From contig NZ_CP133990.1 of NCBI RefSeq assembly GCF_031582905.1, positions 2,852,001 to 2,916,000 of the forward strand: a DNA stretch of 64,000 bases, read 5' to 3'. Positions 56,122 to 64,000 of the stretch are shown here, piece by piece. The notes under the pieces were generated by a model. It did not search any database. It was not told the DNA's origin and worked only from the letters and a program-made list of their open reading frames with translations. The stretch's first letter is position 1. Each line of letters starts with the position of its first letter. Origin of the DNA: Pengzhenrongella sp031582905 (GTDB lineage: Bacteria; Actinomycetota; Actinomycetes; Actinomycetales; Cellulomonadaceae). The position numbers and the translations under genes were made by a program.

Positions 56122-57354
56122 TCAGCGGCGGTCGAGCAGCTCGTCCGCCCGGGCGCGCGCCCAGGTCTCGGCGTCCAGGACCGCCTCGAGGGTGAGGTCG
56201 CTGCCGCCGACGCCGTCGTGCTCCTCGAGGACGGCGGCGACCGTGTCGACGATGTCGAGGAAGCCGACCCGGCCGGCGAGGAACGCCGCGACGCACTGCT
56301 CGTTCGCGGCGTTGAGGACGGCGGGGTGGGTCGCCGACGCGGCCACCGCCGCGCGGGCGAGCCCGACGGCCGGGAACGCCGTCTCGTCGAGGGGCTCGAA
56401 GGTCCAGCTCGTCGCGCTGCGCCAGTCGCACGCCGGGGCGACGTCGGGCAGGCGGTCGGGCCAGGACAGGCCGAGCGCGATCGGCAGCCGCATGTCCGGC
56501 GGGGACGCCTGGGCGATCGTGGAGCCGTCGCGGAACTCGACCATGGAGTGCACGACCGACTGCGGGTGGACGACGACGGTGATGTCGTCGGTCGGTACCC
56601 CGAAGAGCAGGTGCGCCTCGATCAGCTCGAGGCCCTTGTTCATCAGGGTCGCGGAGTTGATCGTCACCACCGGCCCCATGGACCAGGTGGGGTGGGCGAG
56701 CGCCTCGTCGGCCGTCACCGGCTCGAGCTCGTCGCGCGAGCGCCCGCGGAACGGCCCGCCCGAGGCGGTGAGCACGAGGCGGCGCACCTCGGAGTCGGGG
56801 CCGCCGTGCCGCCCGGAGCGCAGCGCCTGGGCGATCGCGGAGTGCTCGGAGTCGACCGGGACGATCTGGTCGGGTCGCTGCAGCTCGGCGGCGACGAGCG
56901 CCCCACCGACGACGAGCGACTCCTTGTTCGCCAGCGCCAGCGTGCTGCCGGCCCGTAGGGCCGCGAGGGTCGGCCCCAGGCCGACCGACCCGGTGATGCC
57001 GTTGAGGACGACGTCCGCGCCGCGGGCCGCGAGCTGGGACGCCGCGTCCGGGCCGGTGAGGACCTCGATGCCGGCGAAGGGCCGGCCCGAGGAGAAGGCG
57101 GCGTCGGCGACCGCGGCGAAGACCGGGCCGGCCGCGTCGGCGTCGGCCACCGCGACGGTCTGGGCGCCGAGGGCCACCGCCTGCCGCGCGAGGGCGACCG
57201 GGTCGGCGCCGCCCGCGCTGATCCCGGTGACCCGGAAGCGGTCCGGGTGGCGCTGCAGGACGTCGACCGCCTGCGTGCCGATCGAGCCGGTCGAGCCGAG
57301 CAGAACCACGCTGCGGGGCTCGGCGGCCGGGGTGGTCTCGTGGGTGCCGGTCAT
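56122..57354 (-). CDS. dxr: 1-deoxy-D-xylulose-5-phosphate reductoisomerase
   Basis: The second enzyme of the MEP isoprenoid pathway. The 410 residues show the NADPH motif SVVLLGSTGSIGTQAVDV, LALANKESLVVGG, VDSEHSAIAQAL and ASGGPFRG with the metal and substrate ligands. ATG at 57354 has GGAG five bases upstream; a GTG at 57360 overlapping the rlmN stop (GTGA) is nearly as good. ispG follows in the same cluster. Confidence 0.95.
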   Translation of the reverse strand: MTGTHETTPAAEPRSVVLLGSTGSIGTQAVDVLQRHPDRFRVTGISAGGADPVALARQAVALGAQTVAVADADAAGPVFAAVADAAFSSGRPFAGIEVLTGPDAASQLAARGADVVLNGITGSVGLGPTLAALRAGSTLALANKESLVVGGALVAAELQRPDQIVPVDSEHSAIAQALRSGRHGGPDSEVRRLVLTASGGPFRGRSRDELEPVTADEALAHPTWSMGPVVTINSATLMNKGLELIEAHLLFGVPTDDITVVVHPQSVVHSMVEFRDGSTIAQASPPDMRLPIALGLSWPDRLPDVAPACDWRSATSWTFEPLDETAFPAVGLARAAVAASATHPAVLNAANEQCVAAFLAGRVGFLDIVDTVAAVLEEHDGVGGSDLTLEAVLDAETWARARADELLDRR

Positions 57355-57356
57355 CG

Positions 57357-57911
57357 TCACTCCGTTCCCAGCAGGATCTCGACGGCCCGCGCGAGGAACG
57401 CGTCGACCGGCGCCTCGGCGTAGCCGGCGGCGCCACGGCGGCGCCCGAACGTGGCCGACCGGACCTCGTCCGCGCTCATCGGCTCGCGGTGGTCGAAGCA
57501 GGCGACCAGCCGGCGGCACAGCGCGTCGACGTCGGCCCGGTCGTAGGCCGGCTCGCCGCGCCCCGCCGGGGCGAACCGCTCGCCGTCGGGACGGGTCAGG
57601 CGCGCGTCGAGCGTCCGCGCGCCGTCGGCGAGCTGGGCCGTCCACGCCTCCCGGCCGTGCCGGGCGACGTACTCCTCACGGGCCCGGCTCGCGAACGCGG
57701 CCTCGAGCCGGTCCAGCGCCGCGTCGACCGCACCGGTGACGTACCCGCCGCGCACGAGGTCGAACGCCGTCCCCCGCACGTCCCGCCCGGTGAGGGAGCC
57801 CTCGGCCTTGCCCTCGTACACCCGACGGGCGCGGTCGAAGAACGCGTCCACCTCGGCCGGGGCGTACCCGTGCCTCAGGCGGGACACCGTGCGGAAGGCG
57901 CCCTGACTCAT
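57357..57911 (-). CDS. Possible separate DivIVA-domain protein from internal start
   Basis: The internal ATG at 57911 begins MSQGAFRTVSRLRHGYAPAE and gives 184 residues. DivIVA-domain proteins bind curved membranes or polar growth complexes, but this one has only short DivI1A-type repeats. The start has a good Shine-Dalgarno. It shares the frame of rlmN with no intervening stop, so it is an alternative reading of the fusion rather than an additional independent gene. Confidence 0.45.
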   Translation of the reverse strand: MSQGAFRTVSRLRHGYAPAEVDAFFDRARRVYEGKAEGSLTGRDVRGTAFDLVRGGYVTGAVDAALDRLEAAFASRAREEYVARHGREAWTAQLADGARTLDARLTRPDGERFAPAGRGEPAYDRADVDALCRRLVACFDHREPMSADEVRSATFGRRRGAAGYAEAPVDAFLARAVEILLGTE

Positions 57912-59123
57912 GCCGGGGTCCTCCTCGGCCGCGAGCTGGCCGCACGCCCCGTCGATGTCGCTGCCCCGCGTGTCGCGGATCGTCGTCGGGATGCCGTGGG
58001 CGCGCAGGCGCCGGACGAACTCGTCCTCGACGTCCCGCTCGCTCGCGGTCCACTTCGACCCGGGGGTCGGGTTGAGCGGGATGGGGTTGCAGTGCACCCA
58101 GCCCTTGCCGCGCGCGTTGAGTTTCTCGCCGAGCAGGTCGGCGCGCCACGCGTGGTCGTTCATGTCCTTGATGAGCGCGTACTCGATGGACACCCGGCGG
58201 CCGGTGACGTCGAAGTAGCGCCGGGCGGCGTCGAGGGTCTCGTCGACGCTCCACCGGGTGTTGATCGGGACGAGCTCGTCGCGCAGCTCGTCGTCCGGCG
58301 CGTGCAGGGACACCGCCAGCGTGACCGGGATGCCCTCCTTCGTCAGCTTCTCGATCGCCGGGACCAGCCCGACGGTCGACACCGTGATGTTGCGGGCCGA
58401 CATGCCGAAGCCGTCCGGCGTCGGGGCGACGAGCCGGCGGACGGTCTCCATGACGGCCTTGTAGTTGGCCAGGGGCTCGCCCATGCCCATGAACACGAGG
58501 TTCGACAGCCGGGTCGGACCGCCGGGGACCTCGCCGTCGGCGAGCGACTTCGCCGCGGAGCGCACCTGCTCGACGATCTCGGCCGTGGACAGGTTGCGGG
58601 TCAGACCGAGCTGGCCGGTCGCGCAGAACGGGCACGCCATGCCGCAGCCGGCCTGGCTCGAGACGCACAGCGTCGAGCGGTTCGGGTAGCGCATGAGCAC
58701 CGACTCGACCTTGGCGCCGTCGAACAGGTGCCACAGCGTCTTGACCGTGGTGCCGCCGTCGGCCTGCATGGTGCGCACGGGGGTGAGCAGCTGCGGGAAG
58801 AGCCCCTTGACCAGCGTGTCGCGGCTCGCGGCGGGCAGGTCCGTCATCGCGGCCGGGCTCGGGTCGAGGTGGGTGAAGTAGTGCGTCGCGAGCTGCTTGG
58901 CCCGGAACGGCTTCTCCCCCAGCTCCGTCACCGCGTCGACCCGCTCGGCGGGCGTGAGGTCGACGAAGTGGCGGGGCGGCTTGCCGCGCTTGCCACGCGT
59001 CGTCGGCGGGGCGAGGTTGAGCGGGATCGGCGTCGCCGGGCGGGGCGACACCTGGATCCCGCCGGCCGCGTCGCGGCTGGTCGGGGTGGCGGTCGGTGTG
59101 GCGGTCATCGTGGGGTCTTCCAT
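57357..59123 (-). CDS. rlmN: RlmN 23S rRNA/tRNA adenine-2 methyltransferase fused to a DivIVA-repeat domain
   Basis: Residues 1-404 are a complete RlmN, a radical-SAM enzyme methylating A2503 of 23S rRNA and A37 of some tRNAs. The triad CGMACPFC (C160, C164, C167), MGMGEPLANY and the C-terminal methyl-carrier Cys in DIDGACGQL (C394) are present. In the same frame follow 184 residues with three DivIVA-type units (GYAPAEVDAFF, GGYVTGAVDAAL, GYAEAPVDAFL). A Met at codon 405 has GAGGAGG eight bases upstream, so the DivIVA part may also, or only, be made as a separate protein. Start is ATG 59123 or ATG 59108. It lies between cdsA and dxr. Confidence 0.88.
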   Translation of the reverse strand: MEDPTMTATPTATPTSRDAAGGIQVSPRPATPIPLNLAPPTTRGKRGKPPRHFVDLTPAERVDAVTELGEKPFRAKQLATHYFTHLDPSPAAMTDLPAASRDTLVKGLFPQLLTPVRTMQADGGTTVKTLWHLFDGAKVESVLMRYPNRSTLCVSSQAGCGMACPFCATGQLGLTRNLSTAEIVEQVRSAAKSLADGEVPGGPTRLSNLVFMGMGEPLANYKAVMETVRRLVAPTPDGFGMSARNITVSTVGLVPAIEKLTKEGIPVTLAVSLHAPDDELRDELVPINTRWSVDETLDAARRYFDVTGRRVSIEYALIKDMNDHAWRADLLGEKLNARGKGWVHCNPIPLNPTPGSKWTASERDVEDEFVRRLRAHGIPTTIRDTRGSDIDGACGQLAAEEDPGMSQGAFRTVSRLRHGYAPAEVDAFFDRARRVYEGKAEGSLTGRDVRGTAFDLVRGGYVTGAVDAALDRLEAAFASRAREEYVARHGREAWTAQLADGARTLDARLTRPDGERFAPAGRGEPAYDRADVDALCRRLVACFDHREPMSADEVRSATFGRRRGAAGYAEAPVDAFLARAVEILLGTE

Positions 59124-59126
59124 CCG

Positions 59127-59980
59127 TCAGGCACCCACCGGCAGAGCAGCCAGCAGGACGAGGTGCACGACCGGTGCGGTCAGCAGCATGGAGTCCAGGC
59201 GGTCCAGGACCCCACCGTGCCCGGGGAGCACGCTGCCCATGTCCTTGAGCTCGAGGTCGCGCTTGATCAAGGACTCCGCGAGATCACCCAGGGTCGCGGT
59301 GGCGACGGTCGCCAGGCCGAGGCCCACGCCGATCAGCGGGTCACCGCCGAGCAGCCAGGTGATCCCTGCCGCCCCGACCAGGCAGGACAGCAGGACAGAT
59401 CCGCCCAGCCCCTCCCAGGTCTTCTTGGGGCTGACGGACGGCGCCAACGGGTGGCGCCCGGCGAGCACGCCGGCGACGTAGCCGCCGACGTCGCTGGCCA
59501 CGGCCAGCAGGACGAACAGCAGGACGCGACGTGCCCCGTCCGGCATCGCGAGCATGAGCATCACGAAGCCGCCGAGGAACGGCAGCCAGGCCGCGGCGAA
59601 CACCCCGGCCATGCTGTCGCGCAGCGCCGCCGGACCGGTGCCGTCGATCACCCGCCAGACGACGACGCCGCCTGCCGTGAGCATGAACGACACCAACAGC
59701 GCCTCCTCACCGGCCACGTACGCCGAGACGAGGATCCCTGCCGCTCCCACCAGCAACGGCAGCAGCGGCAGGTTGATTCCCCGGCGTGCGAAAGCCTGCG
59801 CGAGCTCCCACAGGGAGACCCCGACCGCGGCGAGCGCCACCAGGACGAACGCCTCCTTGACCAGGAACAGCGACGCTCCCACCAGCGCGAGCAGCCCCAG
59901 GCCGACGACGATCGCGACCGGGAGGTTGCGGCCGGCGCGGGGGCCCGGGCGGTGGTGTCGGGGCTCGCGAGCTCTGTCAT
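59127..59980 (-). CDS. cdsA: Phosphatidate cytidylyltransferase (one frameshift)
   Basis: Makes CDP-diacylglycerol, the precursor that PgsA uses. It is a polytopic membrane protein of 284 residues with about seven hydrophobic segments. The C-terminal signature SVSPKKTWEGLGGS, GDLAESLIKRDLELKDMGSV and LPGHGGVLDRLDS is complete. One C is missing near 59953; upstream frame MTELASPDTTA joins AGRNLPVAIVVGLGLLALVG. ATG at 59980 shares one base with the frr stop (TGATG). Confidence 0.9.
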
Positions 59981-60537
59981 CAGACCGCCAGGAGCTCGCT
60001 CTCCTTGGCCGCGAGGACGGTGTCGATCGCCTCGATGCGCTTCCGGGTCAACGCCTCGAGCTCCTTCTCCGCGCGGCCGACCTCGTCCTCGCCGGCCTCG
60101 CCGTCCTTGGCGATGCGGTCGAGCTCCTCCTTGGCGCGGCGGCGGATGTTGCGGACCGAGATGCGTGCGTCCTCCGCCTTCGTCTTCGCGAGCTTGACGT
60201 ACTCCTTGCGTCGCTCCTGGGTCAGGACGGGCAGGTTGATCCGGATGACGTTGCCGTCGTTCGACGGGTTCACGCCGAGGTCGGAGTCGCGCAAGGTCCG
60301 CTCGATCGACCCGAGGGACGACTTGTCGAACGGGGAGATGAGGATGGTGCGCGCCTCGGGCGTCGTGAACGACGCGAGCTGCTGCAGCGGGGTCGGGCTG
60401 CCGTAGTACTCCACGGTGATCTTGGAGAACATCGCCGGGTTGGCGCGTCCCGTCCGGATCGTCGCGAAGTCCTCCTTGGCGACCTCGATCGCCTTGTCCA
60501 TCTTCTCCTCGGCCTCGAAGAGGGTCTCGTCGATCAC
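59980..60537 (-). CDS. frr: Ribosome recycling factor
   Basis: Splits post-termination ribosomes with EF-G. The 185 residues are standard length, with TIRTGRANPAMFSKI, ITVEYYGSPTPLQQLASF and the long helix RISVRNIRRRAKEELDRIAK. GTG at 60537 has an AAGGAG ribosome binding site. It follows pyrH after 93 bases and couples to cdsA. Confidence 0.97.
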   Translation of the reverse strand: MIDETLFEAEEKMDKAIEVAKEDFATIRTGRANPAMFSKITVEYYGSPTPLQQLASFTTPEARTILISPFDKSSLGSIERTLRDSDLGVNPSNDGNVIRINLPVLTQERRKEYVKLAKTKAEDARISVRNIRRRAKEELDRIAKDGEAGEDEVGRAEKELEALTRKRIEAIDTVLAAKESELLAV

Positions 60538-60630
60538 CGGTGCTCCTTCGTCAGTGGTGCTGCGTGTGCTGCTCGCGGGCGTCGGTCGCGGGCGTCGGTC
60601 ATGCGCGTCGGTGCGCGCGCCGGGCGCGCG

Positions 60631-61404
60631 TCAGGCGGAGGTGACGAGCGTGCCGATCTTCTCACCCTGTAGGGCGCGGGTGACGTTGCCGGGCTCGTTC
60701 ATGCCGAACACCCGCATGGTCACGTCGTTGTCGCGGCACAGGCTCATGGCCGTGGCGTCCATGACGGCCAGGTCGCCGACGAGTGCGTCGGTGTAGGTCA
60801 GGTGGTCGAGCTTCACGGCCGCCGGGTCGGTGCGCGGGTCGGCGGTGTAGACGCCGTCGACGCCGTTCTTGCCCATGAGCACCTCCTGGCAGTGGGTCTC
60901 CAGGGCGCGCTGCGCGGCGACGGTGTCGGTCGAGAAGTACGGCATGCCGGCGCCGGCGCCGAAGATGACGACGCGACCCTTCTCGAGGTGCCGGATCGCG
61001 CGCAGCGGGATGTACGGCTCGGCGACCTGGCCCATCGTGATGGCGGTCTGCACGCGCGTCGACACCCCCGCCTGCTCGAGGAAGTCCTGCAGCGCGAGGC
61101 AGTTCATGACCGTCCCGAGCATGCCCATGTAGTCGGCGCGCGCCCGGTCCAGACCGCGCTGGGAGAGCTCGGCGCCGCGGAAGAAGTTGCCGCCGCCGAC
61201 GACGATCGCCACCTGGACACCGGTGCCCACGGCGACGGCGATCTCGCCGGCGACCCGCTGGACGACGTCGGGGGCGAGGCCGACCGAGCCCCCGCCGAAC
61301 GTCTCGCCGGAGAGCTTGAGCAGCACCCGGCGCGCTCCGTCGCGGTCGACACCGCGCACCCTCGTGGTCCGTGCGGCCGTTCCCGGCTCGAGCCCCTGCG
61401 TCAT
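60631..61404 (-). CDS. pyrH: Uridylate kinase
   Basis: Phosphorylates UMP to UDP. The 257 residues start with a 25-residue extension, then RRVLLKLSGETFGG, VGGGNFFRGAELS and ADYMGMLGTVMNCLALQD. ATG at 61404 has GGAGG four bases upstream. It is separated from tsf by a strong terminator, so it has its own promoter somewhere in 61405-61530, which I could not place. Confidence 0.96.
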   Translation of the reverse strand: MTQGLEPGTAARTTRVRGVDRDGARRVLLKLSGETFGGGSVGLAPDVVQRVAGEIAVAVGTGVQVAIVVGGGNFFRGAELSQRGLDRARADYMGMLGTVMNCLALQDFLEQAGVSTRVQTAITMGQVAEPYIPLRAIRHLEKGRVVIFGAGAGMPYFSTDTVAAQRALETHCQEVLMGKNGVDGVYTADPRTDPAAVKLDHLTYTDALVGDLAVMDATAMSLCRDNDVTMRVFGMNEPGNVTRALQGEKIGTLVTSA

Positions 61405-61530
61405 GCGTCCTCCACTGGCCGTCGGTCCCGGGGCTGTGCTGCTGCGTGCTGATGGGTGCTGCTGGTGGTGCTCCGTGCGGTCGGCCCCGGGTGCGGCGCT
61501 CACACGGTCCCTCGGCAGGAGCCCCTGCGC

Positions 61531-61564
61531 AGGTGGCCCCGGTCCGTGCGGACCGGGGCCACCT
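61531..61564 (-). terminator. tsf terminator hairpin
   Basis: A perfect 15-bp stem (61531-61545 and 61550-61564) with a GTGC tetraloop, 13 bases after the tsf stop. Confidence 0.85.
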
Positions 61565-61577
61565 CAGCGGGCTCGCG

Positions 61578-62417
61578 TCAGGCGCCGACGCGGAACCGGG
61601 CGAACCCGGTGACCGTGCCGCCGGCCTCGGTCAGCACCTGGCCGACCGTCTTCTTCGGGTCCTTCGCGAAGGCCTGCTCGACGAGCACGTTCTCCTTGAA
61701 GAAGCCGTTGAGGCGCCCCTCGATGATCTTCGGCAGCGCGGCCTCCGGCTTGCCCTCGTTGCGCGAGGTCTCCTCGGCGATGTGACGCTCCGACGCGACG
61801 ACGTCGGCGGGGACGTCCTCGCGCGTCAGGTACGTCGGGGAGTACGCCGCGATGTGCATCGCGATGTCCTTGGCCACCGAGGCGCCCTGGGCGTCCGCGG
61901 CGACGAGCACGCCGACCTGCGGGGGCAGGTCCTTGTTGACCTTGTGCAGGTACGTCGCGACGCTCTCGCCGGCGACGCGGGCCACGCGACGCACGACGAT
62001 CTTCTCGCCGAGGGTCGCGGCGGCCTCGTCGACGACGGACTGCACGGAGCCGCCCTCGACCTCGGCCGCGGCGAGCGCCGCCGCGTCCGAGGCGCCGGTG
62101 GAGACGGCGGCCGCGAGGACGCGGTCCGCCAGGGCGAGGAACGTGGCGTTCTTCGCGACGAAGTCCGTCTCCGAGTTGATCTCGACGAGGACGCCGACCT
62201 GGCCGTCGGCCGAGTCCTGCACGTCGGCGGCCACGAGGCCGTCGGACGCCGCGCGCCCCTCGCGCTTGGAGACGCCCTTGAGACCCTTGACGCGGATGAT
62301 CTCCAGCGCCTTGGCCGAGTCGCCCTCGGCCTCGTCGAGCGCCTTCTTGACGTCGAGCATGCCCGCACCGGTGCGCTCGCGGAGCGCCTTGATGTCAGCG
62401 GCGGTGTAGTTCGCCAT
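61578..62417 (-). CDS. tsf: Elongation factor Ts
   Basis: The nucleotide exchange factor for EF-Tu. The 279 residues include KALRERTGAGMLDVKKALDE, INSETDFVAKNATF and a C-terminal FFKENVLVEQAFAKD. ATG at 62417 has an AGAGGA site. It follows rpsB after 36 bases in the standard rpsB-tsf operon. Confidence 0.97.
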   Translation of the reverse strand: MANYTAADIKALRERTGAGMLDVKKALDEAEGDSAKALEIIRVKGLKGVSKREGRAASDGLVAADVQDSADGQVGVLVEINSETDFVAKNATFLALADRVLAAAVSTGASDAAALAAAEVEGGSVQSVVDEAAATLGEKIVVRRVARVAGESVATYLHKVNKDLPPQVGVLVAADAQGASVAKDIAMHIAAYSPTYLTREDVPADVVASERHIAEETSRNEGKPEAALPKIIEGRLNGFFKENVLVEQAFAKDPKKTVGQVLTEAGGTVTGFARFRVGA

Positions 62418-62453
62418 AGGTGTCAGTCCTCTGTAGTCGGAAGGTGTGCTGCG

Positions 62454-63494
62454 TCAGGCCTGGTCGGACGCCGTGTCGGCGGCCTGGGCCTCGGCGATCT
62501 CCGGGGCGGCAGCCGCAGCGGCGGCGTCGACGGCCGGGGCCGCGTCGTTGCCGGGGGGCGTGGCGACCTCGGCCGGGCCGGGCTGGCCGGGCTGCGTCTC
62601 GGTCAGGTCCTCGGCGACCGCGGGGGCCGGCGACTGCGTGGCGTTGACGACCGACTCCGCGGACTCGGTGCCCGGGTTCGTGTCGACGGGCGCCTCGACG
62701 GCGGACGGCGAGGCGAGCTCGGCCTCGGAGCCGGCGAGCAGCTCGCGCTCCCACTCGGCCAGCGGCTCCGCGGCGGCGTCCGCACCGGCGGCGGCCTTCC
62801 CGGAGTGACGCTGCATGAGGCCCTCGGCGACGGCGTCGGCGATCACGCGGGTCAGCAGGGTGACGGCGCGGATCGCGTCGTCGTTGCCCGGGATCTTGTA
62901 GTCGACGACGTCCGGGTCGCAGTTGGTGTCGAGGATCGCGACGATCGGGATGTTGAGCTTGCGCGCCTCGTCGACCGCGAGGTGCTCCTTGTTCGTGTCG
63001 ACGATCCACACGGCGGAGGGCACGCGGCCCATGTCGCGGATGCCGCCCAGGGTCTTGGCGAGCTTGTCCCGCTCGCGACGCATGATGAGCAGCTCCTTCT
63101 TGGTGAAGGAGGAGCCGGCGACGTCGTCGAAGTCGATCTGCTCGAGCTCCTTGAGGCGCTGGAGCCGCTTGTTGACCGTCTGGAAGTTGGTGAGCATCCC
63201 ACCGAGCCAGCGCTGGTTGACGTAGGGCATCCCCACGCGCGCGGCCTGCTCGGCGACGGGCTCCTGCGCCTGCTTCTTCGTCCCGACGAACAGGATGGTG
63301 CCGCCGTGGGCGACGGTCTCCTTGACGAAGTTGTAGGCGGTGTCGATGTACCCGAGCGACTGCTGCAGGTCGACGATGTAGATGCCGTTGCGCTCGGTGA
63401 AGATGAAGCGCTTCATCTTGGGGTTCCAGCGACGGGTCTGGTGCCCGAAGTGGACACCGCTCTCGAGCAGCTGGCGCATGGTCACGACGGCCAT
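62454..63494 (-). CDS. rpsB: 30S ribosomal protein S2 with long C-terminal tail
   Basis: S2 of the small subunit. The core contains MRQLLESGVHFGHQTRRWNP, LFVGTKKQAQEPVAEQA, VNQRWLGGMLTNFQTV and LNIPIVAILDTNCDPD. At 346 residues it is well above the usual 240-300 because roughly the last 100 residues form an acidic Ala/Pro/Glu-rich tail that looks disordered. ATG at 63494 has a GAGAGGA site. Its leader is long (about 240 bases) if the TACAGT promoter is correct. Confidence 0.96.
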   Translation of the reverse strand: MAVVTMRQLLESGVHFGHQTRRWNPKMKRFIFTERNGIYIVDLQQSLGYIDTAYNFVKETVAHGGTILFVGTKKQAQEPVAEQAARVGMPYVNQRWLGGMLTNFQTVNKRLQRLKELEQIDFDDVAGSSFTKKELLIMRRERDKLAKTLGGIRDMGRVPSAVWIVDTNKEHLAVDEARKLNIPIVAILDTNCDPDVVDYKIPGNDDAIRAVTLLTRVIADAVAEGLMQRHSGKAAAGADAAAEPLAEWERELLAGSEAELASPSAVEAPVDTNPGTESAESVVNATQSPAPAVAEDLTETQPGQPGPAEVATPPGNDAAPAVDAAAAAAAPEIAEAQAADTASDQA

Positions 63495-63712
63495 GGCACG
63501 TCCTCTCGGCGCACACGCGGTGTGCGCACTCGTGCAGGCGGGTCGGTGACGACCCGCGTCGGTTGTCGGCACCGGCCGGGTGGTCGGTGCCCCTGGCGCC
63601 CGTCCGTGCTGACGCCGGCAAGGCCGGACCGCTGTCAGTACGGCGTCCCGTGGCCGCAGGCCGTCGGACCGGGGTCCGAGGCGGCTGGCGGCGTGGTGAG
63701 GGCGCGCGAAGT

Positions 63713-63732
63713 CGACCGGCTCAGGCCGGTCG
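63713..63732 (-). promoter_or_regulatory. 5'-terminal hairpin of rpsB leader
   Basis: CGACCGG and CCGGTCG arms with a CTCAGG loop, placed immediately after the predicted start of transcription. Confidence 0.4.
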
Positions 63733-63740
63733 CGACCCCT

Positions 63741-63746
63741 ACTGTA
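63741..63746 (-). promoter_or_regulatory. -10 element of rpsB-tsf
   Basis: TACAGT on the minus strand, the best NANNNT match in the gap. No clear -35. The leader to the rpsB start would be about 240 bases. Confidence 0.45.
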
Positions 63747-63864
63747 CCGGACGGCGCTGGTCGCCCCGGTGGGCCGCCGCCCCCAACCGGTGTGACGTCG
63801 CCCCCGTCCACCGGCGCCACGCGCGCGGCCGTGCCGCCCCGCCGCCGAGGACGACGGTCGGGCC

Positions 63865-64000
63865 ATGGTGCGAGCAGCGGCGGTGGTGGCAGCGGTGGTC
63901 GTGGGCGTCTCGCTGGGAGCGGTGGGTGTCGCCGGCGGGGTGGGTACCGGGGGCGCGCCCCCCAGCGGCGACCCGGCGGCCGCATGGGCCGCCGGACCCG
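63865..64000 (+). CDS. Exported protein, truncated by window end
   Basis: The first 45 codons from ATG 63865 encode a hydrophobic signal-peptide-like stretch (VRAAAVVAAVVVGVSLGAVG) followed by a Gly/Pro/Ala-rich segment, with no stop before the window ends. In related actinobacteria a secreted M23 peptidase gene is commonly divergent from rpsB, but nothing in the visible part proves that identity. Confidence 0.5.
   Translation, partial: MVRAAAVVAAVVVGVSLGAVGVAGGVGTGGAPPSGDPAAAWAAGP

Larger units (their letters stand above)
63495..63864. other. 370-base intergenic region upstream of rpsB
   Basis: No gene is visible. It holds a candidate rpsB promoter (63741-63746), a hairpin directly downstream of it (63713-63732) and a second hairpin in the leader (GGCACCG at 63568-63574 with CGGTGCC at 63585-63591). 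The part nearest the rightward gene shows nothing I can support. Confidence 0.6.

Overview
The window is 64 kb of very GC-rich chromosome (clearly above 70% G+C by eye) from an actinobacterium. Gene content and order fit a Micrococcales genome of the Cellulomonas type: miaB-gluABCD-rny-recX-recA, ftsK-pgsA-cinA-clgR, rimP-nusA-ylxR-infB-rbfA-truB-ribF-rpsO-pnp, and rseP-ispG with rpsB-tsf-pyrH-frr-cdsA-rlmN-dxr. The taxonomic placement is an inference from this and from the many leaderless starts. It is core housekeeping chromosome. I see no prophage, insertion sequence, CRISPR array, tRNA or rRNA gene, and no obvious accessory island or undescribed system.

Layout. 1-1 kb: two YbjN-like genes. 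1-2.7 kb: miaB. 2.8-6.2 kb: glutamate ABC transporter gluABCD. 6.3-10.2 kb (minus): DUF3046 gene, then the SOS-controlled recA-recX pair, then rny. 10.3-16.4 kb (plus): Lhr helicase and a Nei-type glycosylase. 16.5-18.2 kb (minus): pgsA-cinA-clgR. 18.4-19.7 kb: CapA-like protein. 19.7-24.7 kb (minus): ftsK and a GGDEF/degenerate-EAL protein. 24.8-25.9 kb: a divergent membrane protein/TetR pair. 25.9-28.5 kb (minus): dapA-rnj. 28.8-34.4 kb: GDPD, thyA-folA (minus), aldehyde dehydrogenase, azlCD, GNAT. 34.4-42.6 kb (minus): rbfA, truB, ribF, rpsO, pnp, M16 peptidase, dapB, small membrane protein. 42.8-47.8 kb (minus): rimP-nusA-ylxR-infB. 47.9-52.9 kb: DUF4439 lipoprotein, proS, Fpg/Nei glycosylase, DUF4081-GNAT. 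52.9-63.5 kb (minus): rpsB, tsf, pyrH, frr, cdsA, rlmN, dxr, VOC protein, rseP, ispG. 63.9 kb to the end: start of a divergent exported protein.

How the genes work together. The translation-factor block (rimP, nusA, ylxR, infB, rbfA, truB, rpsO, tsf, rpsB, frr, proS, rlmN) makes up much of the window. RNA decay is represented by RNase Y, RNase J and PNPase. Isoprenoid (dxr, ispG) and phospholipid (cdsA, pgsA) steps surround the site-2 protease. Lysine/peptidoglycan synthesis is split between dapA-rnj and pnp-M16-dapB. DNA repair is covered by recA/recX, lhr and two Fpg/Nei glycosylases.

Two window-wide features affect the annotation. First, 19 genes, many of them essential, need about 31 single-base insertions to read through. 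Every event is an apparent deletion and several share the context GGGCGA, so I treat these as consensus errors and annotate full-length genes. Second, about 17 genes have an actinobacterial -10 hexamer (NANNNT, often TAGGNT or TACNNT) 5 to 8 nt, usually 6 or 7, before the start codon and no ribosome binding site, so they are probably leaderless. I used that spacing to choose starts.
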